Shown piece after piece: positions 25,454 to 31,524 of a stretch of 64,000 nucleotides of DNA (the stretch's first letter is position 1; the number at the start of each line of letters is the position of its first letter). The translations under genes and the position numbers were made by a program. Source of the stretch: Alicycliphilus sp. UBA6560. GTDB taxonomy: Bacteria; Pseudomonadota; Gammaproteobacteria; Burkholderiales; Burkholderiaceae_C. The DNA is taken from NCBI GenBank assembly GCA_002434305.1, contig DJJU01000013.1:248001-312000 (forward strand). The letters run 5' to 3'. The notes below the pieces were generated by a model. That model was not told the DNA's origin, did not search any database, and was given only the letters and a program-made list of their open reading frames with translations.

Positions 25454-25809
25454 GCCTGGCGCTGGCTGCCGTAGGCGGCCACGTCGCTGGCGTCGCCGCC
25501 CAGGCGCTGCACTTCGGCCAGGTAGGCCGGCCCGCTGCGCAGGCGCTGGTACTCGGCCATGCGCTGCTGCTCCTGCGGGTTGCCCAAGGGCCCAGCCTCG
25601 CCGGTACTCAGCGCTTCCAGACCGGCGCGGCGCCACAGCGACAGGTCGGCCAGCACCTCGGCGCGCGAGACGGCCGAGCCGGACTGCATCTGCATCTGCA
25701 CGGCCTCGTTGCCCCAGGCCTCCTGCGACTCTGTGGCCATGGCCGGCAGGGCCAGTGCGGTGCCTGCGAGGGCGATGGCGCAAAGGGTGTTGCGAACAGT
25801 GATCTTCAT
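25447..25809 (-). CDS. DUF4148 exported protein, copy A
   Basis: A 120-residue exported protein. The signal peptide is about 22 residues, ending ALPAMA. The mature part contains the DUF4148 core: VSRAEVLADLSLWRRAGLE and RLRSGPAYLAEVQRLGG. The family is widespread in Burkholderiales and has no known function. It converges with the kinase gene, overlapping its last bases, and is followed upstream by a paralogue. The ATG at 25809 is set by the signal peptide. Confidence 0.85.
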   Translation of the reverse strand: MKITVRNTLCAIALAGTALALPAMATESQEAWGNEAVQMQMQSGSAVSRAEVLADLSLWRRAGLEALSTGEAGPLGNPQEQQRMAEYQRLRSGPAYLAEVQRLGGDASDVAAYGSQRQAY

Positions 25810-25938
25810 GGCTGTGATTCCTTGTATTTGGGTGGGTGGGAGAAAAACGGCAGGCCCATCTGAACCCCGGGGGGCGGGGCCGCCTGTCGGAAAACCGCGC
25901 ACGCCCATGCCCACTGGCGGGCTACGGGCGGCCGGCCG

Positions 25939-26268
25939 CTACTGCACGCGCTGGGTGCCGGCCTCGCCGGCCACGGTGCTGGCCGCCCCGCCGAAGCGGC
26001 GCACCTCGGCCAGGTACTCGGGGCCGCTGCGCAGGCGCTGGTACTCGGCCAGGCGGCGTTCATGGTCGGCGTTGCCCACGGGCAGGATCTCGCTGGAGCC
26101 CTGGGCGTCCAGGCCGGCGCGGCGGTGCAGGGCCAGGTCGGCCAGCACCTCGGCGCGCGACAGGCCCGGGGCCTGCTGTGCGGCCTCCTGGGCGAAGGCA
26201 GGGGCCGACAGGGCGGCGGCGGACACGGCGGCGACGGCCAGGGCGCTGCGCAGGGCGATGTTCTTCAT
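25939..26268 (-). CDS. DUF4148 exported protein, copy B
   Basis: A 109-residue paralogue of the previous gene. The signal peptide ends SAPAFA, then LSRAEVLADLALHRRAGLD and RLRSGPEYLAEVRRFGG. The shared blocks show a tandem duplication, with 129 bases between the genes. It is probably periplasmic. Its promoter region is shared with the divergent Crp/Fnr-type gene, and a perfect palindrome lies in between. Confidence 0.85.
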   Translation of the reverse strand: MKNIALRSALAVAAVSAAALSAPAFAQEAAQQAPGLSRAEVLADLALHRRAGLDAQGSSEILPVGNADHERRLAEYQRLRSGPEYLAEVRRFGGAASTVAGEAGTQRVQ

Positions 26269-26386
26269 GGTGTGCGTTTCTTCAGGGGTGACGGTTGAAG
26301 AGAAAGAGAGACGGCGCCCTGCGCGGCGGCGGAGGCCTTTGCGCTGGGCATGGGATGCAGTTTCTTTTCCGCCGGCGCTTTTGTCG

Positions 26387-26400
26387 GTGCGTTTACGCAC
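26387..26400. promoter_or_regulatory. Palindrome between DUF4148 and Crp/Fnr genes
   Basis: GTGCGTTTACGCAC: perfect 6-base arms and a 2-base centre, 78 bases before the Crp/Fnr start and 119 bases before the DUF4148 start. Candidate operator for the divergent pair. Confidence 0.45.
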
Positions 26401-26477
26401 ACGTTTGGCCATGTCGCGGTGGCCGGGGGCGTTCCTGGCGCACACTGCGGCGTCCGCCATTTCCTCCGTTCCCCGCC

Positions 26478-27182
26478 ATGCCCGACACCTCCCCGCCCCA
26501 GCGCTCCAGCCTGGCGCTGCGCCGCGTGCGCCTGCTGCAGGGGCTGGACCCGGACTGCCTGGCGGAGCTGGCCCAGCAGTGCCGCTGGCACCGCCTGGAG
26601 GCGCGCCAGACCCTGGTCACCGAAGCGGCGCGCGCCAACGACGTGTTCTTCGTCCTCAGCGGGCGCGTGCGCATCGCCAGCTACGACGCCGTGCGCGGGC
26701 GCGAGGTGACGCTGCAGGACTGCGGCATGGGAGCGCACTTCGGCACCCTGGCGGCGCTGGACGGCGCGCCGCGCGCGGCCGACGTGGTGGCGCTGGAGCC
26801 CACGCTGCTGGCCAGCCTGGAGGCGGCGCAGTTCGTGGCGCTGCTGCACCGGGAGCCGTTGGTGGCGCAGCGCATCGTGCGTTTTCTGACCGCCGCCGTG
26901 CGCCAGCTGGCCGGCCGCGTGGTGGAGCTGAGCACGCTGGCCGTGCAGTCGCGCCTGCACAGCGAACTGCTGCGCCTGGCGCAGGAGGCGGGCGTGCGGG
27001 ACAACGCGGCGCACATCGCCCCCGCGCCGCTGCACGCCGAGCTGGCCAGCCGCATCGGCACCAGCCGCGAGCAGGTTACGCGCGAGCTGTCGGCCCTGGT
27101 CCGGCGCGGCCTGCTGCGCCGCGAGGGCCGGCGCGCGCTGGTGGTGGCCGACGTGGCGGGACTGCAGGCGCTGCTGCTGTAG
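26478..27182 (+). CDS. Crp/Fnr family transcriptional regulator
   Basis: A 234-residue protein with an N-terminal cyclic-nucleotide-binding fold (about 20-140) and a C-terminal helix-turn-helix (ELASRIGTSREQVTRELSAL). The FNR-type N-terminal cysteine cluster is not present, so it is not a canonical oxygen sensor. The effector is unknown. It is divergent from the DUF4148 pair across 209 bases. No ribosome binding site of note precedes the ATG. Confidence 0.85.
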   Translation: MPDTSPPQRSSLALRRVRLLQGLDPDCLAELAQQCRWHRLEARQTLVTEAARANDVFFVLSGRVRIASYDAVRGREVTLQDCGMGAHFGTLAALDGAPRAADVVALEPTLLASLEAAQFVALLHREPLVAQRIVRFLTAAVRQLAGRVVELSTLAVQSRLHSELLRLAQEAGVRDNAAHIAPAPLHAELASRIGTSREQVTRELSALVRRGLLRREGRRALVVADVAGLQALLL

Positions 27183-27194
27183 CTGTGCTCACAT

Positions 27195-27250
27195 AGTGAT
27201 AGCTGCCGGCGCTTGACTGGCAAGCGCTGGAGGCCGATTTGGCTTGCAAT
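27195..27250 (+). repeat. Double-hairpin dispersed repeat, copy 7
   Basis: The most regular copy: AGCTGCCGGCGCTTG, ACTGG, CAAGCGCTGGAGG, then GGCCGATTTGGCTTG as second hairpin. It is 3' of the Crp/Fnr gene in the same orientation. Confidence 0.85.
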
Positions 27251-27342
27251 GTGGGCGCGCCGGTACGGAAACCTGCGCGGGGCCGTCGGTGCGCCTCGGG
27301 TATCTTCGCCGCTCAACCTACAACACAACAAGGAGTCAACCC

Positions 27343-28308
27343 ATGCTGCGGCGCAACCTGCTGGCGACCTTCGCCATCACCTGTGCAATCTCTGGAACGG
27401 GCTGGGCCCAGGACAACACCAAGCCCCTGCGCATCGTCGTGCCCTTCCCGCCGGGCGGCGCCACCGACATCGCCGGGCGCTCGCTGCAGGAACCCCTGCA
27501 GCGCCTGCTGGGCCAGCCGGTGGTCATCGAGAACAAGGCCGGCGCGGGCGGCTCCATTGGCATGGCCGACGTGGCGCGCGCCAGCGACGGGCTGACCTTC
27601 GGCGTGGCCACGCTGTCCACCCACGGCGTGAACCCGGCGGTGCTGACGCGCCTGCCCTACGACCCGATCAAGGACTTCTCGGGCGTGACCGAGATCGTCA
27701 AGGCCCCGGGCATCATCGTCGTCAACCCCAAGGTGCTGCCCGTCAAGGACTTCGCCGACCTGGTGCGCTACCTGAAGATGAACCCGGGCAAGGTGGAATA
27801 CGCCACGCCCGGCACCGGCACCATCGGCCACATGTGGGGCGAGCTGTTCAAGACGTCCACGGGCACCAGCATGGTGCACATCCCCTACCGCGGCGCGGGC
27901 CCGGCCATCAACGACGTGCTGGGCGGGCAGGTGGCGGTGTACTTCGACCAGGTGGCCTCGTCGCTGCCGCACGTGAAGGCCGGCAAGCTCAAGGCGCTGG
28001 CCGTGTCCTGGCCGCAGCGCCTGGACGTGCTGCCCGACGTGCCCACCTACGCCGAGCTGGGCTACGCGCAGGCCAACGACGCTTCCTGGTTCGGCCTGGT
28101 GGCGCCCAAGTCCACCCCGGCCGCGCAGGTGCAGCGCGTGCAGCAGGCCGTGGCCCAGGCGGTGCAGGAGCCGGCCGTGCGCGAACGCCTGGCGGGCCAG
28201 GGGCTGTATGCCTCGGGCACCACGCCGGCCGAGTTCTCGGCGCAGATCGAGCGCGAGATCGCCAAGATGAAGGACGTGGCGGCCCATGCCAAGATCAAGC
28301 TGGACTGA
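27343..28308 (+). CDS. Bug-family (TctC-type) solute-binding protein
   Basis: A 321-residue periplasmic receptor. The signal peptide ends TGWAQ, followed by the Bug signature LRIVVPFPPGGATDIAGR and later VIENKAGAGGSIG. Such receptors bind carboxylates and feed tripartite tricarboxylate transporters, or act as sensors. No TctA or TctB permease lies in the window. AAGGAG precedes the ATG at 27343. It is followed by an N-formylglutamate amidohydrolase-like gene after about 20 bases, which suggests an amino-acid-derived or carboxylate ligand. Confidence 0.92.
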   Translation: MLRRNLLATFAITCAISGTGWAQDNTKPLRIVVPFPPGGATDIAGRSLQEPLQRLLGQPVVIENKAGAGGSIGMADVARASDGLTFGVATLSTHGVNPAVLTRLPYDPIKDFSGVTEIVKAPGIIVVNPKVLPVKDFADLVRYLKMNPGKVEYATPGTGTIGHMWGELFKTSTGTSMVHIPYRGAGPAINDVLGGQVAVYFDQVASSLPHVKAGKLKALAVSWPQRLDVLPDVPTYAELGYAQANDASWFGLVAPKSTPAAQVQRVQQAVAQAVQEPAVRERLAGQGLYASGTTPAEFSAQIEREIAKMKDVAAHAKIKLD

Positions 28309-28329
28309 CCCGCAGGGAGTGCCGTGCCC

Positions 28330-29256
28330 ATGCCTGCCGCACCGAGACTGAACCCGCGCCGGTACCTGCATCCCGAACCTGGCGCGGCCGGTGCGGCGCA
28401 GCCCGCGCCGTCCATGGTCTCCAGCGTCCCGGGGCGCACGCCGCTGGTGCTGGATTCGCCGCACAGCGGCACCGTCTACCCCGAGGACTTCCGCGCCGCG
28501 CTGCCGCTGCCCGAGCTGCGCCGCGCCGAGGACACCCACGTGGAAAAGCTCTACGCCTTCGCCCCGGCGCTGGGCGTGGGCTGGGTGGAGGCGCACTTCC
28601 CGCGCATCTACCTGGACGCTAACCGCGACGTGACCGAGCTGGACGCCTCGCTGCTGGACGGCCCCTGGCCCGACGCCCTGGCCACCGACCCGGCGGTGCT
28701 GCAGAAGGTGCGGCTGGGCAAGGGCCTGGTCTGGAAGCTGACGGACGACGGCCGGCCCATCTACGACCGGCCGCTGAGCGTGGCCGAGGTGCGCGCGCGC
28801 ATCGAGCGCTGCTGGCGCCCCTACCACGCGGCGGTGGCCGCCGAGATCGACGCCGCGCACGCGCGCCACGGCTACAGCCTGCACCTGAACTGCCACTCCA
28901 TGCCCGCCGTGTCCGCCAGCCACGCCACGCTGCACCCGGGCCTGGTGCACGCCGACTTCGTGGTGGGCGACCGCGACGGCAGCACCGCCAGCCCGGCGCT
29001 GTCGCAGCGCATCGTGGCGTTTTTGCGTGAGCGCGGCTACACCGTGGACTACAACCACCCGTACAAGGGGGTGGAGCTGGTGCGCCGTTACGGCCGCCCG
29101 GCCGAGCAGCGCCACAGCATCCAGCTGGAGATCAACCGCCGGCTTTACATGGACGAGCAGACCCTGGCCATCGAGCCGGCCGGCTTCGAGCGGCTGCAGG
29201 GCGATCTGCGCGCACTGGTGCAGCTGCTGCTGGTCACCGACCCGCGCGGCGCCTGA
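28330..29256 (+). CDS. N-formylglutamate amidohydrolase family protein
   Basis: A 308-residue metal-dependent hydrolase. Family motifs: DSPHSG near residue 42, YLDANRDVTELD near 98, HLNCHSMP near 184 and the C-terminal EINRRLYMDE. In histidine degradation HutG cleaves N-formylglutamate to formate and glutamate. No other hut gene is adjacent, so the physiological substrate is uncertain. An in-frame GTG at 28324 is an alternative start; AGGGAG at 28314 fits either. It is probably co-transcribed with the Bug receptor. Confidence 0.85.
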   Translation: MPAAPRLNPRRYLHPEPGAAGAAQPAPSMVSSVPGRTPLVLDSPHSGTVYPEDFRAALPLPELRRAEDTHVEKLYAFAPALGVGWVEAHFPRIYLDANRDVTELDASLLDGPWPDALATDPAVLQKVRLGKGLVWKLTDDGRPIYDRPLSVAEVRARIERCWRPYHAAVAAEIDAAHARHGYSLHLNCHSMPAVSASHATLHPGLVHADFVVGDRDGSTASPALSQRIVAFLRERGYTVDYNHPYKGVELVRRYGRPAEQRHSIQLEINRRLYMDEQTLAIEPAGFERLQGDLRALVQLLLVTDPRGA

Positions 29257-29304
29257 GGGGGGCGGGCGCGGCCCGCGCAGCCCCGGGCGTGGATCAGCAG
29301 CGGG

Positions 29305-30045
29305 TCAGGCGCAGGGCCGCAGCGCCTTGCCCGACAGCGCCGGCTGCAGCGCCTCCAGGCGCGGGCGCAGCGCGTCGTCCACCGCCGGCAGGCGCAGGGT
29401 GTAGGCGGTCGCGTCGGGCCGTTCCTGCACCACGCGGGCGGTGCGCACGCCCTGGCTGGCCAGCTGCGCCAGGCCGCGCTGGGCCGCCTCCTCACTGGAA
29501 AAGCGCCCCAGCGACAGGCCGGGCTCCAGCGCCGGACCGGGCCGGTCGTAGTCGATCTTCAGCGCGCGCAGCTCGGCGCGCTTGCGCGCGACGATCTCCT
29601 CGTCCGGGAAGCGCCCCATGTAGACCATCCAGCGGCCGGCGATGGCCGTCTCCTCCAGTTGCCAGCTGCCCGGGGCCCAGGCGGCCAGCGAGGCGCGCAG
29701 CGCATCGGCTTGGCGCGCGTCGAACGTGCCCGCCTGCAGGCAGACGGCGGGCTGGGGCGCGGCGGCAGCGGTGCTGGCGCCGATGGCAGGCGTGCCATGT
29801 GCCGGCGCCGCGGAAGCCGTGGAGGCCGGACGCGCAGGGGCGGATGCAGGGGCGGCAACGGGCGCGCTGGACGCACCGGTCTGGGGTGCCAGCAGGCGCA
29901 GCTTCTGCGGCTCGACCTGCTGCTGCAGGCGCTGCGGCTCGGCGTCGCTCACCGGGCCCAGGCCCCAGCCCTGCAGCAGGCCGGCGGACCAGGCGTAGTA
30001 GCCGGCATTGGCCAGCAGCAAGAGGATGACGGCAAGGCGCAGCAT
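29305..30045 (-). CDS. SPOR domain protein
   Basis: A 246-residue protein with one N-terminal membrane segment (about 3-22), an Ala/Pro/Ser linker, and a C-terminal SPOR domain in two parts (VCLQAGTFDARQADALR; YMGRFPDEEIVARK; LGRFSSEEAAQRGLAQL). SPOR domains bind denuded peptidoglycan at septa. It follows birA after 15 bases. In many Burkholderiales coaX lies between birA and the SPOR gene; it is missing here. Confidence 0.82.
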   Translation of the reverse strand: MLRLAVILLLLANAGYYAWSAGLLQGWGLGPVSDAEPQRLQQQVEPQKLRLLAPQTGASSAPVAAPASAPARPASTASAAPAHGTPAIGASTAAAAPQPAVCLQAGTFDARQADALRASLAAWAPGSWQLEETAIAGRWMVYMGRFPDEEIVARKRAELRALKIDYDRPGPALEPGLSLGRFSSEEAAQRGLAQLASQGVRTARVVQERPDATAYTLRLPAVDDALRPRLEALQPALSGKALRPCA

Positions 30046-30060
30046 GGGTGCTGGTGTCGT

Positions 30061-30903
30061 TCAGGCGCCCGCGGCGGGGCGCACGCTGATCTCGGCGCTG
30101 GTGATGGCCTGCATGCCGGCGGCGGTGTGCACCAGCAGCGCGCCCTCGTCGCTGACGCCGTGGGCCGTGCCCTGCTGGCCGTTGGACAGGGTCACGCCGC
30201 GCCCGGCCAGCACGTCGCGTCGGGCAAAGCGCGGCTGAAAAGGGGCGAAGCCGTGCTCGGCAAAGCCCAGCAGCGCCTGCACTAGCGGCAGGGCCAGGCG
30301 CTTTAGCGCGCGCGCGGCGGTCAGGTTGCCGTCCACCTCGCGCAGGCAGCCGGGCGGCGTGGCCAGGCCGTCGGCCAGCACCGGCAGCACGTTCAGGCCG
30401 ATGCCCACGACCACGTAGCGGCCCTGCTGCGCATCGGCAGCGGCCGGGCCGCCGGCGTAGGTGGCGGTCTCCACCAGGATGCCGCCGAGCTTGCGATCGC
30501 CGGCCAGCCACAGGTCGTTGGGCCACTTCAGGCGGATGCGCGGTTCGGCGCTGGCACCGTCCAGGCATTCGGCCACCGTCACGCCCACGGCCAGCGACAG
30601 GCCGGACCAGTCCTGCGGCGCCAGCATCAGCCCGAGCGAGAAGGTCAGCGCCGGCACCACGCCCGTGCCCTCATAGGCGCCGGCGCTCCGCCACTGGCGG
30701 CCCAGACGGCCGCGGCCGGCGGTCTGCGTCTCGGCCACGAGTAGCGTGGGTTCGGTGCGGCCGGCGCGGGCGCGGCGCATCAGTTCGCTGCTGGTCGAGT
30801 CGACGCTGGCCAGCACCTCCACGGAAAAGCCGGGCAGCAGCGGCTCGACCTGCTGCCAGATGTCCTCCGCCGGCCAGGACGGGATGAGGGCGGCGGCGCT
30901 CAC
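30061..30903 (-). CDS. birA: Biotin-[acetyl-CoA-carboxylase] ligase
   Basis: A 280-residue BirA without the N-terminal DNA-binding domain, so it is expected to biotinylate but not repress. Motifs: STSSEL, the biotin loop GRGRLGRQW, and LKWPNDLWLAGDRKLGGIL, which spans biotin and ATP contacts. I chose the GTG at 30903, which overlaps the SET gene stop as GTGA. The frame stays open upstream to 30975, but that would overlap the SET gene more deeply. Confidence 0.9.
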   Translation of the reverse strand: MSAAALIPSWPAEDIWQQVEPLLPGFSVEVLASVDSTSSELMRRARAGRTEPTLLVAETQTAGRGRLGRQWRSAGAYEGTGVVPALTFSLGLMLAPQDWSGLSLAVGVTVAECLDGASAEPRIRLKWPNDLWLAGDRKLGGILVETATYAGGPAAADAQQGRYVVVGIGLNVLPVLADGLATPPGCLREVDGNLTAARALKRLALPLVQALLGFAEHGFAPFQPRFARRDVLAGRGVTLSNGQQGTAHGVSDEGALLVHTAAGMQAITSAEISVRPAAGA

Positions 30904-31409
30904 GCTCGTGGCCCCGGCGGCGACCAGCCGCGCTTGGGGGCCAGCAGCGTGCCGCGGCAGTGGGCGGCGCCGCACCAGCAGGGGTACTCGGCCTTGAGCT
31001 TTTTCGTGTAGCGTTCTTCGATGATCAGGCCGTAGTCGTAGTTCAGCTCCTCGCCGGCGGCGATGTTGCGCAGCGCGGTGATGAAGATGCGGCCGTCCCG
31101 CTCGTCGGCCCAGCAGTTGGGGTCGCAGCTGTGGTTGATCCAGCGCGAGGAGTTGCCGCCGAACTTTGCGTCGATCACGCGGTCTTCATCGACGTGGAAG
31201 TAAAACGTGTGGTTGGGCTGCTTCGGGTCATGCGGATGGCGCGCCTGCGCCTCGTCCCAGCTGATCACCTCGCCCGTGTACTCGATGATGACCTCGCCCT
31301 CGGCAATGGGCTGCACGGCGAACACGCCCTTGCCGTGCACGCCCGAGCGCCGCGTCTGGATGCGCCGCCCTGCGGCAGGCTTGGGAGTGGCATGGGGCTT
31401 GGCGGGCAT
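30900..31409 (-). CDS. SET domain lysine methyltransferase-like protein
   Basis: A 169-residue protein with a complete SET fold: SGVHGKGVFAVQPIAEGE near residue 22, INHSCDPNC near 90 (SAM and substrate lysine pocket), GEELNYDYG, and a post-SET cysteine cluster CWCGAAHCRG. SET domains methylate lysines with S-adenosylmethionine. Bacterial members have few known substrates. It is translationally coupled to birA (four-base overlap) and divergent from topB. The basic, proline-rich ends suggest a nucleic acid or ribosome partner, which is inference. Confidence 0.88.
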   Translation of the reverse strand: MPAKPHATPKPAAGRRIQTRRSGVHGKGVFAVQPIAEGEVIIEYTGEVISWDEAQARHPHDPKQPNHTFYFHVDEDRVIDAKFGGNSSRWINHSCDPNCWADERDGRIFITALRNIAAGEELNYDYGLIIEERYTKKLKAEYPCWCGAAHCRGTLLAPKRGWSPPGPRA

Positions 31410-31440
31410 GGGGCGAAAAAAACTCTGTTAGCGTGGATAT

Positions 31441-31471
31441 GCACACAGGTGTGCGCGTGCGTGCGCACGCG
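31441..31471. other. Palindrome and alternating purine-pyrimidine tract
   Basis: GCACACAGGTGTGC (31441-31454) is a perfect 6-base inverted repeat with a 2-base centre. It merges into a 23-base GT/GC alternating run (31449-31471). It sits between the divergent SET and topB genes. Possible operator or Z-DNA-prone element. Confidence 0.4.
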
Positions 31472-31524
31472 AAGGCGGCCATTGTAGGCATGGGCCGTGG
31501 TGCATTCGGTCGTTGGAAAAAGAT

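Noticed and set aside
26350..26396. Possible further repeat copy (GCCGGCGCTTTTGTCGGTGCGTTTACG)-like segment before the Crp/Fnr gene
   Set aside because: Only the left arm resembles the family and the AGCTGC and GAGGCC flanks are missing, so it is not counted.
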